NCBI GenBank assembly: GCA_045604945.1
Contig: JAZUPA010000179.1
Coordinates: 1 to 28,407, forward strand
Direction of reading: 5' to 3'
DNA: 28,407 bases
Source: JAISGQ01 sp045604945
Lineage (GTDB): Bacteria; Bacillota; Clostridia; Oscillospirales; Acutalibacteraceae
In this document: positions 20,351-28,407 of the stretch, piece after piece
How the letters are laid out: each line of letters begins with the position of its first letter
Numbering within the stretch: position 1 is the first letter of the stretch
Program-made: the position numbers and the translations under genes
The notes under the pieces: model-generated
What the model was told of the DNA's origin: nothing
What the model saw: only the letters and a program-made list of their open reading frames with translations
Databases searched by the model: none

Positions 20351-20476
20351 CTCCCCCAGTCAGCATAGCTGACAGCCCCCTCGTCAGAGGGGGCCGGGAT
20401 TGATGCGGATTCTTCACAGCCTCCCTCGTCAGAGGGAGACTGCATTTTTCGCTTCATAAGACGAAAATGCGGAGGG
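20351..20476. repeat. Hairpin array in fuc operon (CAGTCA...CTGACAGC type)
   Basis: CTCTCCC near 20351 can pair with GGGAGAG near 20470 as a closing helix. Inside are CAGTCAGC/GCTGACAG, GCCCCCTC/GAGGGGGC and CTCCCTC/GAGGGAG with GTCA loops, and GCATTTTTCG/CGAAAATGC. The CAGTCA...CTGACAGC core and the C/G-run hairpin match the array at 757-816. It fills the gap between fucI and fucA. Confidence 0.72.
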
Positions 20477-20525
20477 AGAGATCAGAAGAGAGTGTGAATC
20501 TTCAATTTACATTTTGGTATTCTGA

Positions 20526-22328
20526 TTATTTTCTGATGTTCTTATACATGGGTCCGTAGGCTTCGCAGGCTCTGTAGTCCTGACCTTCCTTATCCATGCC
20601 GAATGCATTCCAGGCGGCAGGACGGAATATCTTCTCCTCAGGTACGTTGTGGAGAGCTACGGGGATTCTCAGCATGGAGCAGAGAGTGATAAGGTCTGCG
20701 CCGATGTGACCGTAGGAAATAGCGCCGTGGTTTGCGCCCCAGTTGTTCATAAGGTCGTATGCACTCCTGAATGCGCCCTTGCCGTTGCAGCGGGGAGCAA
20801 ACCATGTGCAGGGCCATGTGTAGTCGGTACGAGCCCAGAGCTTATCGGAAACCTCGTCTGGAAGTCCGATTGTCCAGCCCTCTGCAATCTGCAGCATGGG
20901 TCCGAGACCCTTGACAAGGTTAAGTCTTATCATGGTTGCAGGCATTTCGTTGCGGGTGAGGAATCTTGAAGAGAAGCCGCCGCCGCGGAAGTAACCGAGG
21001 TCTGCATAGTTCCATGTGGTGTTCTTCATCATGGTGTCGATGTCCTCATCAGTGACATTCCACCATTCCTTCATGACAGCTTCGCCGTTTTCCTTTATCT
21101 CGCCGCTGCCGTCAACGCAGGCTGCGCCTGAGTTGATAAGATGGATAAAGCCGTCAGCTTCCTTAGCCTTGCCTTCGATATCGTAGCCTGTAACTCTCTT
21201 TACAGCGTCGCCGCTCCAGTAGGTGCGGACGTCTGCAAATATCTGTGCTCTGCCTGTCAGCAGCTTCATGAACAGCATGGAAATGCCGTTGAGAACGTCG
21301 TTTTCCGTTGCAAGGATATAAGGCTCACGAGCGCCGTTCCAGTCGAAGGAGGAGTTGAGCATGGATTCGGGGAAATCGCAGTTGGGATAGAAGTCTGTCC
21401 ACTGTCTCTGACCCTGGAAGCCTGCTGCTATTGCATTGTGACCGACCTTTTCCTCTTCGCCGTGGGCAGGAAGGTTGGGGTTGCCGTTCATGAGGTCCTT
21501 GATGATGCACATCATCTTTACAACAAATTCCCAGTCAGCGTCCTTCTGCTCGCGGGTCTTCTGGAGGTTTTCGGGGTTCTTGTCAAAGCCCTCGATGCAC
21601 TTATCCTTCACCCAGGAGAGTGCCTTCTGATATTCAGCTTCGTCATATACGCCCTCGGTCATTCGGCGGATGATTTCCACCTCGTCAACAGACTCTACGC
21701 GCATGCCGAGATATTCTTCGATAAAGTCGGGGTCGATTATTGAGCCGCCGATACCCATGCAGATGGAGCCTATCTGGAGATAGCTCTTGCCGCGCATGGT
21801 GGCAACCGCAACAGCAGCACGACCGAAGCGGAGGAGCTTTTCCTCAACATCGGCGGGGATTGAGGTATCATCAAGGTCCTGAACATCGTGACCGTAGATG
21901 CCGAATGCAGGAAGTCCCTTCTGTGCGTGGGTTGCAAGAACAGATGCAAGATAGACTGCGCCGGGTCTTTCAGTGCCGTTGAAGCCCCAGACGCCCTTTA
22001 TGGTCATGGGATCGGTGTCCATGGTTTCTGAGCCGTAGCACCAGCAGGGAGTGACGGTGAGGGTGGTGTCAACGCCCTCTTTTCTGAACTTGTCAGCGCA
22101 GGCTGCTGCCTCCCCCACTCTGCCGATGGTGGTGTCAGCGATAACAACCTTTACAGGCTCGCCGTTTGAATAACGGAGATTTTCCTCAAAAAGCTTTGCT
22201 GCGCTCTTTGCCATGTTCATGGTCTGAACCTCAAGGGATTCGCGCACACCCAGAACGCCTCTGCGTCCGTCGATGGTGGGGCGGATGCCGATTACGGGAT
22301 AATCTCCGATAAGTCTGCTCTTTGCCAT
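20526..22328 (-). CDS. fucI: L-fucose isomerase
   Basis: FucI converts L-fucose to L-fuculose with Mn2+ as cofactor, as a hexamer. The 600-aa length is normal for the family (591 in E. coli). Characteristic stretches are YPVIGIRPTIDGRRGVLGVR, TPCWCYGSETMD, GVWGFNGTERPGAVYL, AAGFQGQRQWTDFYPN, SSFDWNGAREP and ATENDVLNG, which carry the acidic metal ligands, and NWGANHGAISYGHIGAD with the conserved C-terminal His. It is the first gene of the fuc operon; CAGGAGGACAATATAT precedes the ATG at 22328 and a consensus promoter lies about 65 bases upstream. Confidence 0.97.
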   Translation of the reverse strand: MAKSRLIGDYPVIGIRPTIDGRRGVLGVRESLEVQTMNMAKSAAKLFEENLRYSNGEPVKVVIADTTIGRVGEAAACADKFRKEGVDTTLTVTPCWCYGSETMDTDPMTIKGVWGFNGTERPGAVYLASVLATHAQKGLPAFGIYGHDVQDLDDTSIPADVEEKLLRFGRAAVAVATMRGKSYLQIGSICMGIGGSIIDPDFIEEYLGMRVESVDEVEIIRRMTEGVYDEAEYQKALSWVKDKCIEGFDKNPENLQKTREQKDADWEFVVKMMCIIKDLMNGNPNLPAHGEEEKVGHNAIAAGFQGQRQWTDFYPNCDFPESMLNSSFDWNGAREPYILATENDVLNGISMLFMKLLTGRAQIFADVRTYWSGDAVKRVTGYDIEGKAKEADGFIHLINSGAACVDGSGEIKENGEAVMKEWWNVTDEDIDTMMKNTTWNYADLGYFRGGGFSSRFLTRNEMPATMIRLNLVKGLGPMLQIAEGWTIGLPDEVSDKLWARTDYTWPCTWFAPRCNGKGAFRSAYDLMNNWGANHGAISYGHIGADLITLCSMLRIPVALHNVPEEKIFRPAAWNAFGMDKEGQDYRACEAYGPMYKNIRK

Positions 22329-22390
22329 ATATATTGTCCTCCTGTTGAATAAATCTCCTTTTCGTAACTTGGTACAAATTGCCGCTTAAA

Positions 22391-22419
22391 ATTATATGTT
22401 ATTTATCTTTACTTGTCAA
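22391..22419 (-). promoter_or_regulatory. Promoter of the fuc operon
   Basis: On the minus strand TTGACA (22414-22419), 17 bases and TATAAT (22391-22396) are a perfect sigma-A consensus. The imperfect inverted repeat GTAACTTGGTAC (near 22366-22377) in the leader is a weak operator candidate. No fucose regulator gene is in the window. Confidence 0.85.
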
Positions 22420-22516
22420 TAAAACAGTAAAAACACTCTGTTTTCAAGGGCTTAAATTTGTGTGAACAGGGTGTTATGACAGGTTGTAGCGAAATTGAAC
22501 GCCTTTTTCGGCAAAC

Positions 22517-22545
22517 AAAAAACTCCCCTCGAAAGGGGAGTTTTT
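22517..22545. terminator. Terminator after the TraB/GumN gene
   Basis: Stem CTCCCCT/AGGGGAG with CGAA loop (22523-22529, 22534-22540), flanked by AAAAAA and TTTTT, so it works on both strands. It separates the lipoprotein gene from the fuc promoter on the minus strand. Confidence 0.92.
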
Positions 22546-22559
22546 GTCTGAAATCAGTC

Positions 22560-23657
22560 TTATCTTACGATTTCCACAGTGTAGCCGCGCTCTGCCAGAA
22601 GTTCAGCCATGGCGCCCTCGCCTACAACGTGAGCTGCGCCGACGCAGATGAATATCTCCTTGCCCGATGCAAGTGCTTCCTCTGCAAACCTTGTCATAAC
22701 AAGGTTTCTGTCCTCCAGCATAGCCTTGTTGTACTCTGCGTACAGTCTTTCTTCTTCCTTGTTGTCGAACTCAACCTCTGAATTGAGGTATGCTGCAAAT
22801 TCCTCTTCGTCGCCTGAAACCCAGAGATCCATCATGGTGTCAAGGCTCTCCTCGTATGCCTCAAGGTCTCCGTATGCTTCGATGGAATCCTCAAGGAGCC
22901 ATATCTGCAGCTCCTCAGAGAAGCCTGCCATCATGCCGTACTGGAATTCGGCAGATTCGATCTCCATGACCTTCTTATCTGCCTTGTATGCGCGGTCGAT
23001 AAGGAAGCGGTCAATTCCGCCCTCCACGTCAACATCAAGCTGGATCAGAGCGCAGTTGTCAACAAAGTTCCACCAGAGGGAGACAATATAATAGTCAAGT
23101 CCGAAAATATACATGCCGTTATCCTCGAGGATCTCCGCTGCCTTGTCGTACAGCTCCTCGGAGATGTGGTCGGTGATGTCGGTGCCGTCACTGTACATCA
23201 TAAGTGAAAGTGCGTCCATCTGAGCACCCATGTCCTTTTCAAATGCCACTATGTCAGCTTCAACCGCAAGGGCATCGCTGCCGTCAAAGGCATCGAGGAC
23301 ATAGTCGGGAAGGGGATAGAAATCCTCTCTGCCGATGTGGATGGAGCCAAAGAGCCATGTGACGTTGCCGTTCTTGTCAGTGACCTTGTAAAGAAGCGGT
23401 GTGGATGTTCCCTTTTCGGTCTCCTCCGCATCCTCTGCGGTGTCATTCTGGGGCTCGTCGGTGACATCTTCCTCATCATCGGGGTTTACGATGACAATTC
23501 CGCTGTCGTCAAATTCCCCCATGTAGTTTTCATCCATCACTACATCCATCTGGTCAGTGACAGCTTCCAGAAATTCGCCCATGGTGATCTCGCAGCCTGT
23601 TGCGAACAGGCAGAAGACTACTGCAAGAATCAATGCTGTCAGTTTTGTAAATTTCAT
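22560..23657 (-). CDS. TraB/GumN family lipoprotein
   Basis: The 365-aa protein begins with a lipoprotein signal peptide (MKFTKLTALILAVVFCLF, then ATGC with Cys22 as lipid site). An acidic linker (DDEEDVTDEPQNDTAEDAEE) precedes a TraB/GumN domain: LYKVTDKNGNVTWLFGSIHIG holds the first GSIH motif and VGAAHVVGEGAMAELLAERGY the second. Two such motifs are the family signature, related to TIKI/ChaN-like putative metalloproteases; activity in bacterial members is not established. It should sit outside the cell membrane. ATG at 23657 is preferred because AAAGGAGAAGAGTATA precedes it; the longer frame from 23708 adds an implausible leader before the signal peptide. Confidence 0.88.
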   Translation of the reverse strand: MKFTKLTALILAVVFCLFATGCEITMGEFLEAVTDQMDVVMDENYMGEFDDSGIVIVNPDDEEDVTDEPQNDTAEDAEETEKGTSTPLLYKVTDKNGNVTWLFGSIHIGREDFYPLPDYVLDAFDGSDALAVEADIVAFEKDMGAQMDALSLMMYSDGTDITDHISEELYDKAAEILEDNGMYIFGLDYYIVSLWWNFVDNCALIQLDVDVEGGIDRFLIDRAYKADKKVMEIESAEFQYGMMAGFSEELQIWLLEDSIEAYGDLEAYEESLDTMMDLWVSGDEEEFAAYLNSEVEFDNKEEERLYAEYNKAMLEDRNLVMTRFAEEALASGKEIFICVGAAHVVGEGAMAELLAERGYTVEIVR

Positions 23658-23714
23658 TATACTCTTCTCCTTTTTAATTATTTCAGGATATATGCAACGC
23701 GCCTTCACGGCACA

Positions 23715-25628
23715 TTACTCCTCGCTGTCCGCTGCTTCCGCAGACTCTTCAGGGCTTTCCTCTGCCGCAGGCTCTTCTTCGCCGCCGTTTTTCTTTCTGT
23801 TCTTTCTTACAACCCGAACCGATGCCTTTTCGGGGGCTTTTTCAGGCTCTTCGGAGTTTTCCTCCTCTGCCTGCTCAGGTGCTTCTTCCGAGGGACTTTC
23901 TTCTGCCTGCTCTTCGGAAGGCTTTTCTTCGGTCTCCTCGGGCTTTTCGGGATTTTCAAGCTCGGACATATCTATCACTGCCGCCTGAGGTTTTTCTTCT
24001 GTTTCGGCGGGGGTATCCTCTTCGGGCTTCTCTTCAGAAACCTCTTCGGAGACCTCTTCAGGTGCTTCCTCTGCCGTTTCAGCCGTTTCTTCGGGCTCGG
24101 CATTTTCCTCCTGCCCGAATTTCTCCTCAGCCTCCGCATCCTTTGCCGCAAGGGCTGCAAGAACGCTCTTTTCGTCAGCTTTCTGGGCTTCCTCAAGCTT
24201 CAGCTGCTCTTCGTTTTCGTCTATCATTCCGTAGAGCTGCTCGGTGATTTCGTCAAGGGAGGATGCTTCAAACTTACCTACAAGACCTCTCAGCTGCGCC
24301 TTTACTGTGTTTCTGGAAACGCCCAGCTTATCGGGCATCATATCGGCGCTGTAGCCGTCCAGCACCGCAAGGGAAAGCATGGTCTTTTCGCGCTCGGAAA
24401 GGCTCTTTTCCTCGCTGACGCGGGCAATGAGCTGTCTGATTCTATGGCGCTTTTCAAGCTGCTCCTGAGAGAAGCCGCTGTAGCGCATGGAGCGGGAAAT
24501 AAAGAATCCGCCGACGGGAATGAGCACCAGCAGCACAGCTGCTACGGTGCGGTGAGCGTCATCGCCCAGATACCCTCTTATGACCCTGCCCAGCCATTCG
24601 GAAAGGGTGATTACTCCGTATCCGAAAAGTGCGTAGAAAAGGGGGTGGGGTCGGTCAAGGGAGAATGTCACAACAATAAGGTACATGCAGAGCTTGAAGC
24701 AGGCGTAGGCTGCAAAGCAGAGCACGGTGATAATGACTGCTTCCGCCTGGGTGGGGCTTCTCAGTCCCAGCAGGAATGCAGCGCAGACCGCAAGGGCTGC
24801 GGCACAGGCAAAGAGGGATGCCAGAGAATGGGGCTTTACAACGAAAACCGCTGCAACGGCAACCAGTGCGAAGGCGATATATGCAATCTCATTGTAATAC
24901 TTGTTGCTGAAGGCAAGGTCAAGGGTTATTGCATCGCTGCACAGCTTTTCAAGAGTGCAGAAGCACACCATGAAGGCGCAGCCCAGGGCAAACACCCAGA
25001 AATACACTGCGGGGATCTTGCGGAAGATATCCGAGGGCTTTGCCTCAGCTCTTGATACAAGGGGCTTTGCTTCCTTGGAGAATGCCGCGGTATGAACAGT
25101 CAGTGCTGCGATTATACCGATAAGCACCGCGGTGACGATCTCACCTGCGGAGCTGGAATTTCCGCCCAGCAGTTCGGTTATGAGATTTCCCACAACGCGG
25201 ATAATGCCGCCGATGGCAAGTCCTGCACCCACAGAGAAAATTCTCTGACTGACCTTTACTTTAAGAAGGCTTGAAATCATTGCAACAGCGCCGATTCCTG
25301 CGGAAATACCCGCAATCGCCGCAAAGAGGGTCATTGTCCTTGCCTCTGCAAGGCACAGTGCTATTCCGCTCTCTGCCATGAAAAGACCGGGAATCCACCT
25401 GAGGTATTTATCCTCAAGCATACCCTCAAAGTCGATGAAAATCATGATGGCAAGTATTGCCAGGGTGGTGATTACTCCCGACAGCAGGAAGGTCTGATTC
25501 ACCGATTCCAGCAGCTCGGCGCTTCCTGTGTTGGTCTGGCACAGATACATTACCGTAAGATACCAGCCAAAGAAGCCGCCCGTCCGTATTGCGCCCTCAA
25601 AGGCGCTTAATTTAAGCTTTTTTATCAA
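23715..25628 (-). CDS. Membrane-bound LuxR-type regulator with Glu-rich C-terminal tail
   Basis: The 637-aa protein has three parts. Residues 10-380 hold about 12 hydrophobic segments in an MFS-like arrangement. Residues 409-455 are a LuxR-type helix-turn-helix (SLSEREKTMLSLAVLDGYSA then MMPDKLGVSRNTVKAQLRGL). Residues 470-637 are a low-complexity Glu/Pro/Ala tail ending in a basic patch (RVVRKNRKK) and another acidic run. Multi-TM LuxR regulators are known in Actinobacteria and Clostridia, but a tail this long is unusual. The start is TTG at 25628, with AAAGGGTG upstream and a promoter at 25696-25724. The gap to the TraB/GumN gene is 57 bases without a terminator, so the two may share a transcript. 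Confidence 0.8.
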   Translation of the reverse strand: MIKKLKLSAFEGAIRTGGFFGWYLTVMYLCQTNTGSAELLESVNQTFLLSGVITTLAILAIMIFIDFEGMLEDKYLRWIPGLFMAESGIALCLAEARTMTLFAAIAGISAGIGAVAMISSLLKVKVSQRIFSVGAGLAIGGIIRVVGNLITELLGGNSSSAGEIVTAVLIGIIAALTVHTAAFSKEAKPLVSRAEAKPSDIFRKIPAVYFWVFALGCAFMVCFCTLEKLCSDAITLDLAFSNKYYNEIAYIAFALVAVAAVFVVKPHSLASLFACAAALAVCAAFLLGLRSPTQAEAVIITVLCFAAYACFKLCMYLIVVTFSLDRPHPLFYALFGYGVITLSEWLGRVIRGYLGDDAHRTVAAVLLVLIPVGGFFISRSMRYSGFSQEQLEKRHRIRQLIARVSEEKSLSEREKTMLSLAVLDGYSADMMPDKLGVSRNTVKAQLRGLVGKFEASSLDEITEQLYGMIDENEEQLKLEEAQKADEKSVLAALAAKDAEAEEKFGQEENAEPEETAETAEEAPEEVSEEVSEEKPEEDTPAETEEKPQAAVIDMSELENPEKPEETEEKPSEEQAEESPSEEAPEQAEEENSEEPEKAPEKASVRVVRKNRKKNGGEEEPAAEESPEESAEAADSEE

Positions 25629-25695
25629 AGGTTGTCACCCTTTCCGTTCTGAAGAACACGCTGCGGATATATATATTTTCTGCAGCTGTAATGCT

Positions 25696-25724
25696 ATTTT
25701 AACACACATATGACAAAACTGCAA
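25696..25724 (-). promoter_or_regulatory. Promoter of the membrane LuxR gene
   Basis: On the minus strand TTGCAG (25719-25724), 17 bases and TAAAAT (25696-25701). The leader would be about 60 bases. Confidence 0.6.
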
Positions 25725-25754
25725 TCTTTTTAGTTGTGACCCCTTTCAGGTGCC

Positions 25755-25783
25755 TTGACAAAGCCCCCTTTCCCCTTTACACT
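25755..25783 (+). promoter_or_regulatory. Promoter of the CotH-family gene
   Basis: TTGACA (25755-25760), 17 bases and TACACT (25778-25783). The start site near 25790 lies downstream of the upstream ATG at 25736, which supports ATG at 25817 as the real start. Confidence 0.65.
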
Positions 25784-25816
25784 GATTGGTATCTATCCTG
25801 CAGGGATGTGTTATTT

Positions 25817-27343
25817 ATGAAAAGACGACTGCTTTCAATTATACTTGTTTTTATCCTTTCCCTTGGCATCTGCTCCTGCGAAAAAGCCCCCGACAATCAG
25901 CCCTCCGATGCTGCAGAGGAAGTTCTGACCATCGATGAGGAGGCTCTGTACTCGGAGCTTTTTGACCGCGAGAGTGAAATCATAATAGAAATAAGCATTT
26001 CCGATGCGCAGCTTAAAAAGCTGGCAACAGATTACATGAGCTACACCGCCACAGGGGTAAAGCCCCGGACCTACCGCATGGCGGAGTGTGTAGTCTTCAC
26101 CGTCAACGGCGAGCGGTACGAAATCGAACAGGTGGGCATCCGCATAAAGGGCAACACCTCCCGCTCGGATTTTTACAGCCCTGCAGAGGGACTTTACAAT
26201 CTCCAGCACTACCGTCTCAGCTTCAACGAGACCTTCGACGGGGAGGAATACGGCGAGGATGCTGTTGTGTGGGAGAGCGATGCTGCGCGCAGAGAGCGGA
26301 AAAACCGCACCTTTGCCACCCTTGAGAAGATGGAGCTGAAATGGAACAACTCCTACGATTCAAGCTATATTTCCGAAATCTATTCTGCGGATATGCTCCG
26401 CGCCTTCGGCGGTCTCTCCCAGCGAATCACCCTGTGCAATATGCGTTTAGGGGATATAAACTGCGGAATATACAAGCTCTATGAGCCTGTTGACGATGTT
26501 TTTCTGCGCAGGTATCTCGGTCATTCTCAGGACAACGGCGACCTGTACAAGATACACTGGGGCGAAAAGCTCGGCAGCGGCGGTCAGTGGAATGGCGCAA
26601 ACTTCACCTTTGAGATGGGCTACCGCACCGACGGCGGAGACGGCTCTTCACGGCAGCCCCACTGCGAAATAAAGACCAATGAAAACACAGCCCACAACGC
26701 GATGAGAAATCTTCTTTATACCATAAATGATGAGAATGTCACAAAGGAGCAGTTTGAGAGCGTTGTGGACGTGGAGAGCTTTATCACCTACGCTGCTGTC
26801 AGCTATATAACAGGCTCTCCCGACGACCTTCGCAACAACGGAAACAATACCTATATATATTTCCTTCCTCAGAGCGGAAAGGCTGTCTTTATCCCCTACG
26901 ACAACGACCACGCATACTATGCGGGCTGGAATCCCACAGGCGACCATATGCTGAGCGTCTCCCCCTATACCGTCTGCGCCCACGGACACAACACCCCTCA
27001 GGAGAATCCCCTGTTTCTGCTTTCTGTCTGCGCAGGGGGCTGGTATACCGAAGAATACAGGCAGAAGCTTATTGAGATTGCCGACAGCCAATGGATGAAG
27101 CCCCACCTTATCACCGCCTGTTTTGAAACCTACCGCGATACTTATGAAAAATACGCCCTTCCCTCGGGCAGATTTTCTGACAGAGTATGGCTTGATGGTC
27201 TGAAATTCGAGACCCCCGAGGAGTATGTCTCCCATGCATATTATCTCATCGAGCGCAGGGAAACCATGCTCTCGATGATTGATGATTACACTTCTGAGCA
27301 CGCTGAAAAGGAGCGGCTTTTCCGCAGTCTTTCCGAAGAATAA
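25817..27343 (+). CDS. CotH-family lipoprotein (secreted kinase-like fold)
   Basis: The 508-aa protein starts with a lipoprotein signal peptide (MKRRLLSIILVFILSLGICS, then Cys21). The CotH domain is recognisable: EIIIEISISDAQLKKLATDY begins it, then VGIRIKGNTSRSDF, LEKMELKWNN, CGIYKLYEPVDDVFLRRYL, NGDLYKIHWG and VFIPYDNDHAYYAG. CotH of Bacillus is a spore-coat protein kinase with an atypical fold; relatives occur widely in Ruminococcus, some with cellulosome modules, and their substrates are not known. Here no dockerin or carbohydrate module is attached. It is transcribed alone, from its own promoter to a strong terminator. Confidence 0.87.
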   Translation: MKRRLLSIILVFILSLGICSCEKAPDNQPSDAAEEVLTIDEEALYSELFDRESEIIIEISISDAQLKKLATDYMSYTATGVKPRTYRMAECVVFTVNGERYEIEQVGIRIKGNTSRSDFYSPAEGLYNLQHYRLSFNETFDGEEYGEDAVVWESDAARRERKNRTFATLEKMELKWNNSYDSSYISEIYSADMLRAFGGLSQRITLCNMRLGDINCGIYKLYEPVDDVFLRRYLGHSQDNGDLYKIHWGEKLGSGGQWNGANFTFEMGYRTDGGDGSSRQPHCEIKTNENTAHNAMRNLLYTINDENVTKEQFESVVDVESFITYAAVSYITGSPDDLRNNGNNTYIYFLPQSGKAVFIPYDNDHAYYAGWNPTGDHMLSVSPYTVCAHGHNTPQENPLFLLSVCAGGWYTEEYRQKLIEIADSQWMKPHLITACFETYRDTYEKYALPSGRFSDRVWLDGLKFETPEEYVSHAYYLIERRETMLSMIDDYTSEHAEKERLFRSLSEE

Positions 27344-27350
27344 TCACATA

Positions 27351-27393
27351 CGGCATTTTGTTACGCATTTGCGCTGCAAAATGCCGTTTTTTT
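27351..27393 (+). terminator. Strong terminator after the CotH-family gene
   Basis: Perfect stem CGGCATTTTG/CAAAATGCCG (27351-27360, 27377-27386) with a 16-base loop, then seven T. Confidence 0.93.
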
Positions 27394-27453
27394 GCGCACC
27401 GCTTTGCGCATTTTACCCTATTACCACGCTGATAAATAATCGGGACTATTATG

Positions 27454-27509
27454 GGATTTTCAGATTAAACGTTTAATTTTTACGGCGGATTTTCAAGTTA
27501 AACGATTTC
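27454..27509. promoter_or_regulatory. Twin 33-bp-spaced direct repeats, possible LacI-family operators
   Basis: GGATTTTCA-nn-TTAAACG occurs at 27454-27471 and again at 27487-27504, 33 bp apart, about three helical turns. The first contains the perfect palindrome TTAAACGTTTAA (27465-27476) with a central CG, as in many LacI-family sites; the second is TTAAACGATTTC. They lie about 200-250 bases upstream of the secreted enzyme gene. The rest of 27394-27751 is AT-rich with no gene; a candidate promoter is TTGCTG (27670)-18-TAAAAT (27694). Confidence 0.5.
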
Positions 27510-27751
27510 TTTTTTGGAAAAATCAGCCCGATTTTGCGCAATCGCTTGTGCAGGTGCAACAGTATCATGTGCAAAACGCTTAATATCGGCAATTTTATGA
27601 CGTGCAACTTCCACATCTTACATTCTTTTTTCGCTTAAAAGAGCTCCTTTCTTTGTGCCAATTTGTACATTGCTGCAACCGAAAAGTCCATAGTAAAATG
27701 TAAGTACAAAATAAATCGGCAGTAAATTTTACAGGAAAGGATGAATTCTCA

Positions 27752-28407
27752 ATGACCCGTAAAAACCACCTTTTCAAGTCCGCTCTCTCCCTTCTGCTGG
27801 CTGTGCTTATGATTATCAGCGTAGCGGTCACAGGCATCGGCGGCTACAGAGCAAGCGCCGCAACAGAGTATGTCTCTGACGGCGGCTTTGAATCCGACCT
27901 CTGGAGCAGCGGCAGCTGGTCCATCAGCGCAGCATCGGGCAACTACTGGGACAATGCAACCCTCGAATGGTTTGCCTATGCTGACGACAGCTACCTCTCC
28001 TCCGTTGACGGAGACTACTGCTTCAAGTATTATCTCTCCTCTGCAGTAACCAGCTCCACTGCAATCAAGGTTACTCAGAACGTATCCCTTCCCGCAGGCA
28101 CCTATACCATGACCATTCTGTCTCTCGGTGACGGCAGCCAGGTAGCACCTATCATCAACGGTTCCATCGGCACCTTCACCGCAACCGAGGGCTGGGGCAA
28201 CTGGCAGGAGCTGACCTACACCATCAGCCTCTCCTCTGCAAAGAGCAGCTACAATATCGGCTTTGCCATCATCGGCGACGCTGAGAGCTGGGGCTATGTT
28301 GACGGCATCAGCATCCAGGCGGCATCTTCCACCAGCAAGGTAAGCTACGGCGGAGTTTCCATCGCTCCCGTCAGCGGACTTGACAGCGATTTCTACCTCG
28401 GCGCTGA
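27752..28407 (+). CDS. Secreted protein, probable GH53 arabinogalactan endo-1,4-beta-galactanase (3' truncated)
   Basis: The 218 visible residues begin with a Sec signal peptide (MTRKNHLFKSALSLLLAVLM to ASA-A near residue 37). Residues about 40-195 form a beta-rich, Gly/Ser/Thr/aromatic domain, starting YVSDGGFESDLWSSGSWSI and ending GYVDGISIQAASS, in the style of a carbohydrate-binding jelly roll. The last residues, APVSGLDSDFYLGA, match the way GH53 catalytic domains begin (SGLxxDFIxGADVS). The enzyme would cut pectic galactan outside the cell. The catalytic residues lie beyond the window, so the GH53 call rests on this short match. The ribosome site is AGGAAAGG, about 11 bases before the ATG. 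Confidence 0.7.
   Translation, partial: MTRKNHLFKSALSLLLAVLMIISVAVTGIGGYRASAATEYVSDGGFESDLWSSGSWSISAASGNYWDNATLEWFAYADDSYLSSVDGDYCFKYYLSSAVTSSTAIKVTQNVSLPAGTYTMTILSLGDGSQVAPIINGSIGTFTATEGWGNWQELTYTISLSSAKSSYNIGFAIIGDAESWGYVDGISIQAASSTSKVSYGGVSIAPVSGLDSDFYLGA

Noticed and set aside
23337..25055. 572-codon open frame on the + strand
   Set aside because: It lies opposite the TraB/GumN and LuxR genes; its Phe/Leu-rich part is the antisense of Glu-rich coding sequence.
25736..25816. Upstream ATG as start of the CotH-family gene
   Set aside because: It lies upstream of the likely promoter and would bury the lipoprotein signal peptide.

Overview
The window looks like a piece of a gut-type Clostridia chromosome, most likely an Oscillospirales/Ruminococcaceae (Ruminococcus-like) anaerobe. 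The signs are strong AGGAGG-type ribosome sites, Gram-positive LexA boxes, a CotH-family lipoprotein, a probable secreted GH53 galactanase and an L-fucose pathway. This placement is inference from gene content. The left end carries a sequencing artefact: a DNBSEQ/MGI adapter cassette (93-176) with the same 92-bp polA segment on both sides, so bases 1-176 should not be read as genomic.

Region 1 (177-8188, + strand) is mostly housekeeping: the 3' end of polA, a fused arginine-phosphatase-like/RimI-like protein, ruvC-ruvA, two tandem YwaF/TMEM164-family membrane proteins, ruvB, an RlmI-like methyltransferase, a GNAT acetyltransferase and an EamA transporter. The two membrane genes sit between ruvA and ruvB.

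Region 2 (8189-15110) is accessory and regulatory. Two identical 32-bp palindromes bracket a multi-hairpin element. Then come an unknown membrane protein with a decayed paralogue fragment, a LexA-box-controlled gene pair (a 52-aa zinc-finger protein and an HTH protein), a divergent XRE repressor whose S24-like domain lacks its catalytic residues, three 23-bp tandem repeats, and a lexA operon. The operon encodes LexA with Thr at the catalytic Lys156 position, a 645-aa unknown membrane protein, and a 380-aa tail-anchored protein with a metallothionein-like Cys/His cluster.

Region 3 (15111-22420) has an orphan small-RNA candidate and a minus-strand L-fucose operon, fucI-fucA-fucU-fuculokinase, followed by a CPBP-family membrane protein and tadA. 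The enzymes would convert L-fucose to dihydroxyacetone phosphate and L-lactaldehyde. Each of the three large gaps inside the fuc operon is filled by a different hairpin array. One of these (19336-19558) is homologous to the element at 8273-8537, with compensatory changes in several stems.

Region 4 (22420-28407) holds a TraB/GumN lipoprotein, a 12-TM membrane protein with a LuxR-type HTH and a long Glu-rich tail, a CotH-family lipoprotein, and the start of a secreted protein that is probably an arabinogalactan endo-beta-1,4-galactanase.
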